Source: DATBGZ01 sp036557785 (lineage in GTDB: Bacteria; Actinomycetota; Actinomycetes; Mycobacteriales; Micromonosporaceae). From it: a stretch of 64,000 nucleotides of DNA. The translations under genes were made by a program, and so were the position numbers. The DNA lies in assembly GCA_036557785.1 (NCBI GenBank), contig DATBGZ010000096.1:1-64000 (forward strand). Direction: 5' to 3'. Position 1 is the stretch's first letter, and every line of letters starts with the position of its first letter. Below are positions 18,042 through 26,717 of this stretch, one piece after another. The notes beneath the pieces were generated by a model, which was given only the letters and a program-made list of their open reading frames with translations, was not told the DNA's origin and made no database searches.

Positions 18042-18838
18042 ACGGGCAGCTCCCCGCGCACCGAGGGGTGCCAACGCAGCACCCGCCGCTCGGCCGCGCG
18101 CGTGATCGTGTTGGCGACCACGCCGATGAGCCCGGTGACTACGACCAGGGCGAACATGCTCGGCGCGTCCAGCGCGGTGTAGTAGAGGTCGATCTGCTTG
18201 CCCAGCCCCGGGTTTCCGATGATCAGCTCGCCCGTGATGGTGAGGATCAGGGCGACCGCGGCGGCGAGCCGGATGCCGGTCACGACGTACGGCAGGGCGG
18301 TCGGCCAGACGACGTACCGGATGCGACGCAACGGGCCCAGATGGTAGGAGCGGGCCGTGTCCCGGGTGACCGGGTCGACATCGGCGACGCCGTAGAGCAC
18401 CTGGACCAGCACCTGCCAGAACGAAGCATAGACAATGATGACCAGAGTTGCCTGTCGCTGGTGGAGCAGGACGACCAGACCCGGGATCAACGCCACCGAT
18501 GGGATCGGGCGCAGGAACTCGATGGTGGAGGCGGTGAACTCCCGCACGATCGGCACCGATCCGATGAGGACGCCGACGACCACACCGCCGACGACCGCGA
18601 TCGCCAGACCGGTCAGCCACGTCCCGAGCGTGTCCGCGAGGGCAGTGCGGAACGTCGCCTGACCCATCACCTGCCACAACGCGCGGGCGATGCGGCTGGA
18701 CGGAGGAAAGTACTCCGCCTTGACCCAGCCGGTATGGGGGAGCAACTCGACGAGACCGCCGAACGCGACGAGCCCGAGCACCCCGAGCAGGGCCGGCGAG
18801 CGGCCGACCCTGCCCAGGATCGTACGGAAGCGGCTCAC
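18038..18838 (-). CDS. ABC transporter permease (SsuC/TauC type)
   Basis: 266 residues, about six helices. The EAA-like loop is VTRDTARSYHLGPLRRIRYVVWPTALP. GTG 18838 overlaps the lipoprotein stop (GTGA). It is paired with the permease that follows. Confidence 0.92.
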   Translation of the reverse strand: MSRFRTILGRVGRSPALLGVLGLVAFGGLVELLPHTGWVKAEYFPPSSRIARALWQVMGQATFRTALADTLGTWLTGLAIAVVGGVVVGVLIGSVPIVREFTASTIEFLRPIPSVALIPGLVVLLHQRQATLVIIVYASFWQVLVQVLYGVADVDPVTRDTARSYHLGPLRRIRYVVWPTALPYVVTGIRLAAAVALILTITGELIIGNPGLGKQIDLYYTALDAPSMFALVVVTGLIGVVANTITRAAERRVLRWHPSVRGELPV

Positions 18839-19788
18839 GGAAGGATGGCGGACACGTCCGGCCGCTTGTCCGTGAACTTGTACTGGACCATCAGGTCGGC
18901 GAGGGTGTTCAGCGAGTCGGTATTGACGTCCTGCGGCCAGCCGGTCAGGACCAACGACTGCAGCACCGCGGCAGGGGTCTGCGTGTAGGTACCGACGATG
19001 GCGCGGGCCTCGTCCGGGTGGTCGCTCGCGTACTGCAGCGACTTCTTCATGGCGCTCGTGAAGCGCGCCACCAGGTCGGGGTTGCTCTGCGCGAGGTTGG
19101 CCGAGGTGAAGTACATGGCCACGGTCATCCCTGGGTCAATCGTCGCCAGAGAGCCCAGGACATGCCAGCCCTTCGCCTTCGCGGCCGACAGACCGGGCTC
19201 GACCTCGAAGATCGCGTCGACCTGGTTGTTGTCGAGCGCCGCGACCATGTCGGGGAAGCCGATCGCGGTGATGTTGACGCTGGTGCCGTCGCCGCCGGCC
19301 ATGTCGACCAGCTTGCGGATGGCGAGCTCGACGATTCCCTTGGTGGTGTTGGCGGCGACCTTCTTGCCGGAGAGCTGAGCCGCGCTGGTGATCGACGGGT
19401 CCTTCACAACCAGACCACTGAAGTCGTTGTTCGGGTCATTGGTGGCGGTGTTGCCGGAGCTGACCACCTTGACCGGTACGCCATTGGTCTGGGCGAGCAG
19501 CAGCGACGGAGCGTTGCTGAAGCCGAACTGGAACTGGCCCGAGGCGACGCCCGGAATGATGGCCGCCCCTCCCGCGGCGGTGTCGAGCGAAAGGTCGATG
19601 TTCACGTCGGTGAAGAAGCCCTTCGATTTGCCGAGGTAGATCGGCGCGACATCGACGATCGGGATGACCTCGGCCGTGACCTTGTCCGGTGTGCCGGGAG
19701 TGGACGGGGGGTTGTTCTTGCTGCAGGCCGCAGCCGTTATCACCAGCGATGCGCCGACGAGCAGCGCCGCGATCCTTCTCATCCTCAT
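18835..19788 (-). CDS. ABC substrate-binding lipoprotein (NMT1/SsuA-like)
   Basis: 317 residues. The lipoprotein signal RRIAALLVGASLVITAAAC ends at the lipobox Cys (residue 22). A periplasmic-binding fold of the SsuA/TauA/NMT1 group follows, with VAPIYLGKSKGFFTDVNIDL at the start and IFEVEPGLSAAKAKGWHVLG further on. It is the first gene of the importer unit, with a clear promoter and operator upstream (19863-19903). The substrate is probably an aromatic acid or breakdown product, inferred from context only. Confidence 0.92.
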   Translation of the reverse strand: MRMRRIAALLVGASLVITAAACSKNNPPSTPGTPDKVTAEVIPIVDVAPIYLGKSKGFFTDVNIDLSLDTAAGGAAIIPGVASGQFQFGFSNAPSLLLAQTNGVPVKVVSSGNTATNDPNNDFSGLVVKDPSITSAAQLSGKKVAANTTKGIVELAIRKLVDMAGGDGTSVNITAIGFPDMVAALDNNQVDAIFEVEPGLSAAKAKGWHVLGSLATIDPGMTVAMYFTSANLAQSNPDLVARFTSAMKKSLQYASDHPDEARAIVGTYTQTPAAVLQSLVLTGWPQDVNTDSLNTLADLMVQYKFTDKRPDVSAILP

Positions 19789-19862
19789 GGGCGGACTCCC
19801 TCGGGTTGAGGTATTCGGGGCGTGGGACGCGCGATGCGTGCGTGTTCGTATGTCGTACGGCC

Positions 19863-19877
19863 GTTCTCTTCGAGAAC
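19863..19877. promoter_or_regulatory. Putative IclR (PcaR) operator, ABC unit
   Basis: GTTCTCTTCGAGAAC: perfect 6-bp arms, 3-bp centre. It overlaps the -10 of the ABC unit promoter, the same geometry as at pobA. Confidence 0.6.
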
Positions 19878-19903
19878 GTATGGCTCTTGACGGAGCGCGT
19901 CAA
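19875..19903 (-). promoter_or_regulatory. ABC importer unit promoter
   Basis: Minus strand TTGACG (19903-19898), 17-bp spacer, TACGTT (19880-19875). Near-consensus vegetative promoter about 85 bases before the lipoprotein start. Confidence 0.65.
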
Positions 19904-19962
19904 TGGGTCGGCGTGCAGATTTCAGGCCCTCGGCCAGTTCTGTTACGCGTTCGCGACGCATC

Positions 19963-19977
19963 GTTCGCCACGCGAAC
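19963..19977. promoter_or_regulatory. Upstream IclR-type box
   Basis: GTTCGCCACGCGAAC: perfect 6-bp arms around CAC, exactly 100 bp from the promoter-proximal box at 19863. It could allow looping or serve another transcript. Confidence 0.5.
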
Positions 19978-20052
19978 AGCCACCGGGACGTCTCATGATG
20001 ACGGCATGCGCGACCTGGCGTATCGGAGCTGCGACACAGCCACCTCCGTTGC

Positions 20053-20064
20053 ATTGTCGACAAT
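20053..20064. promoter_or_regulatory. Palindrome ATTGTCGACAAT
   Basis: Perfect 12-bp palindrome resembling operators of GntR/FCD regulators. A related half (TTGACAATCGAC) occurs at 20178. The regulator is unknown. Confidence 0.3.
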
Positions 20065-20210
20065 CTCACGGGCGCCCGGTTTCGCCCTCTGCACCACCGG
20101 AATGGCCGTTGCATAAAGCGAAATCCGGCCGTGGCTGCCCGACGCAACCTACGCCGCGTCGCACAACGGCACAAGTGTTGACAATCGACGCCGTGATAGG
20201 GTCGTGCGTC

Positions 20211-21026
20211 GTGAACGGAGCACCGCTGCAGGTGAGCGAGGCCGGGTTGACCGTCGCGGTGCTGGGCCTCGGTGAAGCCGGCTCGCTCATCGCCCGCGAC
20301 CTGGCCCGGGCCGGCGCCACGGTGCGCGGGTACGACCCTCGGGTGACCGCGACGGGTGCCGTGATCACCACCGCCGACGCGGCGCACGCCTGCCGCGACG
20401 CCGCGATCGTGCTCAGCGTCAACAGCGCCGCTGATGCACTCGACGCCCTCACCCAGGCCCTGCCCGGCTGCGCGGCGGGCACGATCTGGGCCGACCTGAA
20501 CACCGCCGCACCGGCACGCAAGCGGGAGGTCGCGGACATGGCGGCCGGCCGGGTCCGGGTCGTCGACGTGGCGATCATGGCGCCGGTTCCGCCCCGAGGG
20601 CTCGGCACACCGATGACCGCGAGCGGTCCGGCCGCGGCCGAGCTCGCTGCCACGCTCCGGCGGTACGGCGCGACTATGGAGATCATCGATGGCCCGCTCG
20701 GCGCAGCGGCGACCCACAAGCTGTTGCGCAGCGTCTTCTACAAGGGGCTGGCCGCAGCGGTCGTGGAGGCCCTGAGCGCGGCCCGCGCGGCCGGGCTCGA
20801 GGAGTGGCTGCGTGGCAACATCATCGAGGAGCTGACCCGCGCCGACGGGTCCACTGTGGATCGACTCGTCGAGGGGTCGCGTCGACACGCGGTGCGGCGC
20901 GAGCACGAGATGGCCGCGGCGGCCCAGCTTCTCGACGAGCTTGGCGTGCCGGCCCGGATCGCCGTGGCGAGCCGCGACTGGCTGCACGACCTCGCCGCCG
21001 CCGCGGCGCAGCCGCCCCCGCCCTGA
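20211..21026 (+). CDS. 6PGDH/3-hydroxyisobutyrate dehydrogenase-like NAD(P) reductase
   Basis: 271 residues from GTG 20211. The N-terminal Rossmann fold shows VAVLGLGEAGSLIARDL. The C-terminal all-helical half includes ATHKLLRSVFYKGLAAAVVEAL, the DUF1932-type domain of phosphogluconate dehydrogenase-like proteins. It probably reduces or oxidises a small hydroxy acid. The frame is open further upstream but without protein-like content. TAGGGT at 20197-20202, 8 bases before the GTG, suggests a leaderless message. The substrate cannot be told. Confidence 0.85.
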   Translation: MNGAPLQVSEAGLTVAVLGLGEAGSLIARDLARAGATVRGYDPRVTATGAVITTADAAHACRDAAIVLSVNSAADALDALTQALPGCAAGTIWADLNTAAPARKREVADMAAGRVRVVDVAIMAPVPPRGLGTPMTASGPAAAELAATLRRYGATMEIIDGPLGAAATHKLLRSVFYKGLAAAVVEALSAARAAGLEEWLRGNIIEELTRADGSTVDRLVEGSRRHAVRREHEMAAAAQLLDELGVPARIAVASRDWLHDLAAAAAQPPPP

Positions 21027-21052
21027 TGCTTCGGCGCTGCCTGGGGTTTGGC

Positions 21053-21058
21053 TAGGCT
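21053..21058 (+). promoter_or_regulatory. -10 box for leaderless purK
   Basis: TAGGCT followed by exactly 7 bases and ATG 21066. This is the spacing expected if transcription starts at the start codon. No clear -35. Confidence 0.5.
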
Positions 21059-21065
21059 TGCCACG

Positions 21066-22238
21066 ATGGACACCCGCACCGGTCTGCCGGTCGTCGGCAT
21101 GGTCGGCGGCGGCCAGCTCGCGCGCATGACCCACCAGGCCGCGATCGCGCTCGGCCAATCGCTGCGAGTGCTCGCGGCGGCCGAGGACGACGGCGCCGCG
21201 CTGGTCGCCGCCGACACCGTGATCGGTCACCACACCGACCTGGACGCCCTGCTGAGCTTCGCCGAGGGCTGCGACGTGGTGACCTTCGATCACGAGCATG
21301 TACCGGCCGAGCACATCCGCGCGTTGGTTGACGGCGGCCACACGGTCTACCCGGGCGCGGACGCCTTGCGCCACGCCCAGGACAAGCGCGTGATGCGCCG
21401 CCGGCTCGCGCAGCTCGGCGTGCCCGTACCCGCCTGGCGCCCGGTCGCGAGCCCCGCCGAGATCGCCGAGTTCCTCGACGAGAACGGGTCAGCGGTGGTG
21501 AAGGCGAGCACGGGCGGGTACGACGGGCGAGGAGTGTGGTTCGTCGACGACGCGGCGCAGGCCGCCGAGGTGCTCGGGCAGGGCGTGGACCTGATCGTCG
21601 AGGAGCGCGTGCCACTGCGTCGCGAGCTGTCGGCCGTGGTGGCCCGCTCCCCGTGGGGGCAGGCGGCGGCGTACCCGGTGGTGCAGACCGTGCAGCGCGA
21701 CGGGATCTGCGTCGAGGTGCTCGCCCCCGCACCCGGCCTCGACGAGGGCCGCGCCGCCCACGCCACCGAGCTCGCGATCCGGGTCGCCACCGAACTCGAC
21801 GTGGTCGGGCTGCTCGCCGTCGAGCTGTTCGAGCGCGTCGATGGCGAACTGCTCGTCAACGAGCTCGCCATGCGCCCGCACAACTCCGGCCACTGGACCA
21901 TCGAAGGCGCGCGGACCTCGCAGTTCGAGCAGCACCTGCGCGCCGTGCTCGACTACCCACTCGGCGAGACCACCCTGGCGGCGCCGGCGGTCGCGATGGC
22001 GAATGTCCTCGGTGGACAGATCGGTGGCATGGGCATCGATGAACGACTGCACCACGTGTTCGCCGATGACCCGGGCGCACGCGTGCACCTCTACGGCAAG
22101 CAGTTCCGCACCGGTCGCAAGATCGGCCATGTGACGGTGCTCGGCGACGACATCGAGAAGGCGCGCGAACGCGCTTGGCGCGCGGCCGCCCGGCTCGCGG
22201 ACGGTACGGACCCTGCCGACCGGCGGGATGACACATGA
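21066..22238 (+). CDS. purK: N5-carboxyaminoimidazole ribonucleotide synthase
   Basis: 390 residues. ATP-grasp enzyme that carboxylates AIR on N5 in purine synthesis. It shows GMVGGGQLARMTHQAA at the start, ATP-grasp segments VVKASTGGYDGRGVW and LLVNELAMRPHNSGHWTIEGA. ATG 21066 is preferred over the upstream in-frame TTG because of the leaderless-type promoter. Overlaps purE by ATGA. Confidence 0.96.
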   Translation: MDTRTGLPVVGMVGGGQLARMTHQAAIALGQSLRVLAAAEDDGAALVAADTVIGHHTDLDALLSFAEGCDVVTFDHEHVPAEHIRALVDGGHTVYPGADALRHAQDKRVMRRRLAQLGVPVPAWRPVASPAEIAEFLDENGSAVVKASTGGYDGRGVWFVDDAAQAAEVLGQGVDLIVEERVPLRRELSAVVARSPWGQAAAYPVVQTVQRDGICVEVLAPAPGLDEGRAAHATELAIRVATELDVVGLLAVELFERVDGELLVNELAMRPHNSGHWTIEGARTSQFEQHLRAVLDYPLGETTLAAPAVAMANVLGGQIGGMGIDERLHHVFADDPGARVHLYGKQFRTGRKIGHVTVLGDDIEKARERAWRAAARLADGTDPADRRDDT

Positions 22239-22750
22239 GCGGGCCGGTCGTCGGCGTGATCATGGGCAGCGACTCGGACTGGCCCACGATGCAAGCCGCT
22301 TCGCAGGCGCTGGACGAGTTCGCGGTGGCCCACGAGGTCCGCGTCGTCTCGGCGCACCGCACGCCGCAGGCCATGCTCGAGTACGGACGCCAGGCCGCCG
22401 AGCGTGGGCTGCGCGTCATCATCGCCGGCGCGGGGGGCGCGGCTCACCTGCCCGGCATGGTCGCGAGCGTCACCACGCTGCCCGTCATCGGAGTTCCCGT
22501 GCCGCTCCAGCACCTCGACGGCCTTGACTCACTTCTGTCGATCGTTCAGATGCCGGCCGGAATCCCCGTCGCGACCGTCTCGGTGGCGGGCGCACGCAAC
22601 GCCGGACTGCTGGCCGTACGGATCCTCGCCGCCGGCGATGCCGACCTGACCGGGCGCCTGCTGCGGTTCCAGGAGCACCTGCGCACTCTCGTGGCCGAGA
22701 AGGATGCCGCGCTCTCGGCCCGCCTGCACCCGACCGATGCCGGAGACTGA
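22235..22750 (+). CDS. purE: N5-carboxyaminoimidazole ribonucleotide mutase
   Basis: 171 residues. Class I PurE, converting N5-CAIR to CAIR directly after PurK. The motifs MGSDSDWPTM, VVSAHRTP with the catalytic His, and AGAGGAAHLPGMVA are all present. It is translationally coupled to purK. Confidence 0.97.
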   Translation: MSGPVVGVIMGSDSDWPTMQAASQALDEFAVAHEVRVVSAHRTPQAMLEYGRQAAERGLRVIIAGAGGAAHLPGMVASVTTLPVIGVPVPLQHLDGLDSLLSIVQMPAGIPVATVSVAGARNAGLLAVRILAAGDADLTGRLLRFQEHLRTLVAEKDAALSARLHPTDAGD

Positions 22751-22792
22751 GCTACCCACGCCCTCGGGAGCCGACGCGGTAGCAGCGGCCGA

Positions 22793-25489
22793 TCAGGCTG
22801 TGGCGGAGCGGCGCCCGTGCCACCGCCACAGTTCGTCCACGCCCCAGACCACCACCGGGAACGGGAGCAGCACGAGCAGCAGCTCCCAGGGTGGCAGCGC
22901 CGTGTCAAACACGTGCTGCAGCGCCGGAACCGTGACCACGGCCGCGGCGAAGCCCAGCTCGAACGCGATCCCCCACAGCAGCAGCCGGTTGCTGACCAAC
23001 CCGACTGACCGAAGCGAGGCGTGGGAGGTCCGCGCCGCGACGGCCGTACCGACCTGACAGGCCACGATCCCGAGGAATGTCATCGTGGTGGCCTGCCGCC
23101 ATGTGTGGTGAAGCGGTGTACTCGCGTCGACCGCGGCGCCCGGGTGCCAGCCACCGGCGCGCAGCGTGAGGAAGAAGGCGCCGAGCACCAGGACAGCGGA
23201 GGTCCCACCGAGCAGCAGCCAGGCGCGCCGCAGCATATCCGGCCGGATCACCGACTCAGTGCGCGGCCGCGGCGCCCGGTGCATGAGCCCGGGTTCGGCC
23301 GGTTCCCGCCCGAGCGCCAGGGCGGGCAGGGTCTCCGTGCCAAGGTCGATGGCGAGGATCTGCAGGACCGTCAACGGCAGTGGCACCGCCCCACCGGCGA
23401 GGGCGAAGACGAGGAGCGGCACGGCTTCTGGTGTGAGATGGGCGAATATGTAGACGATAAACTTTCGTACGTTGTCGTAGACCTGCCGCCCGGCCCGTAC
23501 CGCCGCGACGATCGTGGCGAAGTTGTCGTCAGTGAGCACCATGGTCGAGGCCTCGCGGGCAACGTCGGTACCGGCACGCCCCATCGCGACTCCGATGTCA
23601 GCGCGACGCAGCGCGGGCGCGTCGTTGACCCCGTCGCCCGTCATGGCCACCACATTGCCCTGGGAACGCAGGACCGCGGCGATGCGTAGCTTTGCCTCCG
23701 GCGACGTGCGGGCGCACACGATCTCCTCGCCACCGCTGAGCAGTTTCCGCAGCCCTTCGTCGTCCAGGCAGTCAACCTCGTCCCCCGTGACCGTACGCAT
23801 GGCACCGCCGCGCCCGATGCCCACCTGCCTGGCGACCTGTGTCGCGGTCAGCGCGTGGTCCCCGCTCACGACGATGAGCCGGACGCCCGCCCCGTGGCAC
23901 TGCGACACGGCCCCCGCCACCTCGGGACGGGGCGGGTCGAGCATCGCGACCAGGCCGAGCAGGGTGAGGTCACGCTCGATCTGCGACCGAGCCGGTGGTG
24001 ACTGGGCGGGGGCGAGGTCGATGCCTGTCGTGCGCTCGGGCAACAGCCGGCGCGCGACAGCGAGCACGCGCAAACCCTGCCCGGCAAACCGATCGGCGTG
24101 GCGCATGACCGCCTCCCGGTGTTCGGGGGCCAACGGCTCGTCGGCGGCGTCGGGAGTCGCTATGCGCGTCGAGCGGGAGAGCACCTCCTCAGGCGCGCCC
24201 TTCGTGTGTACCCACAGCCGTCCGTTCATCTCGTCCACAGTGGACATCAGGCGTAGGGTCGGGTCGAAATGGAGTTGGCCGCGACGTCGCCACGGCTGCT
24301 CCTCACGGTTGCGGGAGACGCCCATGTCGTATGCCGCCAGCAGCAGGGCCACCTCGGTGGAGTCGCCGGTCCCGGCGTCGGGATCCCGCGCGTCGACCTG
24401 CGCGTTGTTGCAGGCCGCGATCGCGCTGGCAAGCTGAGGTGTCACCGCGGGACCGGGCGTCCAGGTGTCCGTCACCCGCATCTGGTTTCGCGTCAAGGTC
24501 CCCGTCTTGTCGGTACAGATGACGGTCGTGGAGCCCAGCGTCTCCACGGCGGACAGGCGCTTGACCACGGCGCCCGAGCGGGCCAACGACCTGACCCCGA
24601 CCGCGAGCGCGAGCGTGATGGTGGGAAGCAACCCTTCCGGCACGTTGGCGACCAGCAGGCCGATGGCGAACGTCAGGGCCTGGCCGGGCGGCAGGCCCGC
24701 GGCGAAGAGGCCCAGGGGGAAGAAGAACACCCCCGCACCGATCGCTACCGCTGCGATGAGCCACGCCACTCGCTTGACCTGACGCTCCAGCGGACTCTCT
24801 TCCCGCCGCTCCCGTTGCGAGAGCTCGGCGAGACGGCCCAATTGGGTACGCATGCCCGTGGCGAACACGATGGCACGCGCCTCGCCGCCCGTACACGACG
24901 TGCCGCTGAAGACGAGATCACGGGCGTCCAGCACTGGCACGCCGGCGTCCAGGAGGTCGGCCGAGCGCAGCGCGGGCATCGACTCCCCGTTGAATGTGGA
25001 CAGATCGACCTCGACCGTACCGCCCACGAGCCGGGCATCCGCACAGATGCGGTCGCCCTCCTTGAGCAGGACTACGTCGCCCGGCACCAGCCCCGCGGCA
25101 TCGACGGTAGCCGCTGTGCCGTTGCGGACCACCGTGGCCCGCTCGGGCAGGTAGGCGGCGAGTGCCTCGACCGCGCGCTCGGCCTGTCGCTCCTGGGCCA
25201 TGGCGAGGGTGGCATTGACGGCGATGACACCGATGATGGCGTATGTGAGCGGTAGCGTGTGGGCGATCGCTGCCAGTCCGGCGGCAAGCCACAGCAACAG
25301 GGCCAACGGGTGGGTCAGTTGCCGCAGCAGCTCGGTGGGCCACCGGCGGCCGCCACGCCGGGTCAGCTCGTTGCGACCGTAACGGCTCAACCGTCGCGCG
25401 GCCTCAGCACTGGACAGACCATCGACGCCGGCCGCCAGTTCGCGCAGCAGCGCCTCGATCGGCTCGAGCGGATCATCTGCCGGCACCAC
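22793..25489 (-). CDS. P-type cation ATPase, type II (Na/K- or Ca-pump-like)
   Basis: 898 residues from GTG 25489 (GTG 25486 also possible). N-terminal cation-ATPase domain, actuator domain, phosphorylation motif ICTDKTGTLTRNQM, hinge AMTGDGVNDAPALRRADIGVAMG, and about ten membrane helices with a C-terminal cation-ATPase domain. Helix M4 reads ANVPEGLLPTITLAL, like the Na,K-ATPase VANVPEGLL, so transport of Na+, K+ or Ca2+ is likely. The actuator loop reads NGES, not the near-universal TGES. No obvious operon partners. Confidence 0.92.
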   Translation of the reverse strand: MVPADDPLEPIEALLRELAAGVDGLSSAEAARRLSRYGRNELTRRGGRRWPTELLRQLTHPLALLLWLAAGLAAIAHTLPLTYAIIGVIAVNATLAMAQERQAERAVEALAAYLPERATVVRNGTAATVDAAGLVPGDVVLLKEGDRICADARLVGGTVEVDLSTFNGESMPALRSADLLDAGVPVLDARDLVFSGTSCTGGEARAIVFATGMRTQLGRLAELSQRERREESPLERQVKRVAWLIAAVAIGAGVFFFPLGLFAAGLPPGQALTFAIGLLVANVPEGLLPTITLALAVGVRSLARSGAVVKRLSAVETLGSTTVICTDKTGTLTRNQMRVTDTWTPGPAVTPQLASAIAACNNAQVDARDPDAGTGDSTEVALLLAAYDMGVSRNREEQPWRRRGQLHFDPTLRLMSTVDEMNGRLWVHTKGAPEEVLSRSTRIATPDAADEPLAPEHREAVMRHADRFAGQGLRVLAVARRLLPERTTGIDLAPAQSPPARSQIERDLTLLGLVAMLDPPRPEVAGAVSQCHGAGVRLIVVSGDHALTATQVARQVGIGRGGAMRTVTGDEVDCLDDEGLRKLLSGGEEIVCARTSPEAKLRIAAVLRSQGNVVAMTGDGVNDAPALRRADIGVAMGRAGTDVAREASTMVLTDDNFATIVAAVRAGRQVYDNVRKFIVYIFAHLTPEAVPLLVFALAGGAVPLPLTVLQILAIDLGTETLPALALGREPAEPGLMHRAPRPRTESVIRPDMLRRAWLLLGGTSAVLVLGAFFLTLRAGGWHPGAAVDASTPLHHTWRQATTMTFLGIVACQVGTAVAARTSHASLRSVGLVSNRLLLWGIAFELGFAAAVVTVPALQHVFDTALPPWELLLVLLPFPVVVWGVDELWRWHGRRSATA

Positions 25490-25642
25490 GTCGATTCTCG
25501 CGTCCCCACCCAGGCAGGAGCCTGCACGGCCTCTTTTCTCGCACGCTAGACCGGACCGGGGTCGCAGAGCCCGGGCGCCGGCAGCCATCGCGCGATGTGC
25601 TGGCGATCGCCCGAACAAGCCCGACGGCGGTCCGTGCCGGAC

Positions 25643-25648
25643 TACCCT
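25643..25648 (+). promoter_or_regulatory. -10 box for leaderless alcohol dehydrogenase
   Basis: TACCCT, then 7 bases, then ATG 25656; no ribosome-binding site. Leaderless-type start. Confidence 0.5.
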
Positions 25649-25655
25649 GCGCGAG

Positions 25656-26702
25656 ATGCGAGCGATCAGACTGCTGCGGTGGAAGGCCGAACCCGAGCTG
25701 GTGGACGTGCCGGAACCACAGCCGGGCCCAGGCCAGGTGGTGGTCCGGATCGGCGGCGCGGGCGCGTGCCACTCGGACCTGCACCTCATGCACGACTTCG
25801 AGCCCGGATCGCTGCCCTGGAACCCGCCCTTCACTCTCGGCCATGAGAACGCCGGCTGGGTGCACGCGTTCGGCGAGGGCGTGACCGGCCTGGCGGTGGG
25901 GCAGGGTGTGGCCGTCTATGGCCCATGGGGCTGCGGCAGATGCGAGCGTTGCCGGCTTGGCATCGAGACCTACTGCGAGAATCCCGCCGCGGCGCCGGTC
26001 CGCGGTGGGGGCTGCGGGCTCGGGCTCGACGGAGGCATGGCGCAGTACCTGCTGGTGCCGGACTCGCGCCACATCGTGCCGTTGCCGGACGGGCTCGACC
26101 CCGTGCACGCGGCGCCGCTGACCGATGCCGGCCTCACCCCGTACCACGCGATCAAGCGGTCGTGGCCCAAGCTGATCCCCGGGTCAACCACCGTCGTGAT
26201 AGGCGCCGGCGGACTCGGTCACGTCGGCGTGCAGATCCTCAAGGCGACCACCGCGACCCGTGTCATCGCCGTGGACACCCGGAAGGAGGCGCTCGCGCTC
26301 GCCGAGGAGTCCGGTGCGGACGAGGCAGTGATCTCCGGCGAGGGCACTGCCGAGGAGATCCGGCGATTCACCCATGGCCGGGGGGCCGACCTCGTGCTCG
26401 ACTTCGTCGGCGCCGACCAGACGCTCACGCTCGGCGCAGCCAGCAGCCGGCCGATGGGCGATCTGTGCATCGTGGGTCTCGGGGGCGGGACCCTGCCGGT
26501 CTCCTTCTTCTCCGTGCCGTACGAGGTGAGCATTCAAACCACCTACTGGGGCTCGCGTCCGGAACTGGTGGAGGTGCTCGACCTCGGCGCACGGGGACTC
26601 GTGCAGCCCAAGGTGGTGACCTTCCCCATCGAGCAGGCGATCCTCGCGTACCGGCAACTGCGCGAGGGCCGGGTGCAGGGCCGCGTCGTCATCGTCCCGT
26701 GA
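25656..26702 (+). CDS. Zinc-dependent alcohol dehydrogenase
   Basis: 348 residues. GroES-like catalytic domain with the zinc ligands in GACHSDLHL and LGHENAGWV, the structural-zinc Cys set GCGRCERCRLGIETYC, and the Rossmann motif VIGAGGLGHVGVQ. It oxidises alcohols or reduces aldehydes with NAD(P). The closest general type is the AdhP/Rhodococcus NAD-alcohol dehydrogenase. Single gene between divergent and convergent neighbours; substrate unknown. Confidence 0.93.
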   Translation: MRAIRLLRWKAEPELVDVPEPQPGPGQVVVRIGGAGACHSDLHLMHDFEPGSLPWNPPFTLGHENAGWVHAFGEGVTGLAVGQGVAVYGPWGCGRCERCRLGIETYCENPAAAPVRGGGCGLGLDGGMAQYLLVPDSRHIVPLPDGLDPVHAAPLTDAGLTPYHAIKRSWPKLIPGSTTVVIGAGGLGHVGVQILKATTATRVIAVDTRKEALALAEESGADEAVISGEGTAEEIRRFTHGRGADLVLDFVGADQTLTLGAASSRPMGDLCIVGLGGGTLPVSFFSVPYEVSIQTTYWGSRPELVEVLDLGARGLVQPKVVTFPIEQAILAYRQLREGRVQGRVVIVP

Positions 26703-26717
26703 CCCTCGCTGCTGGCG

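Larger units (their letters stand above)
19789..20210. other. Intergenic regulatory region, 422 bp
   Basis: It holds the ABC unit promoter, two IclR-type boxes, the palindrome at 20053-20064 and the promoter-like sequence before the reductase. Short frames cross it, but none looks like a protein. Confidence 0.6.
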
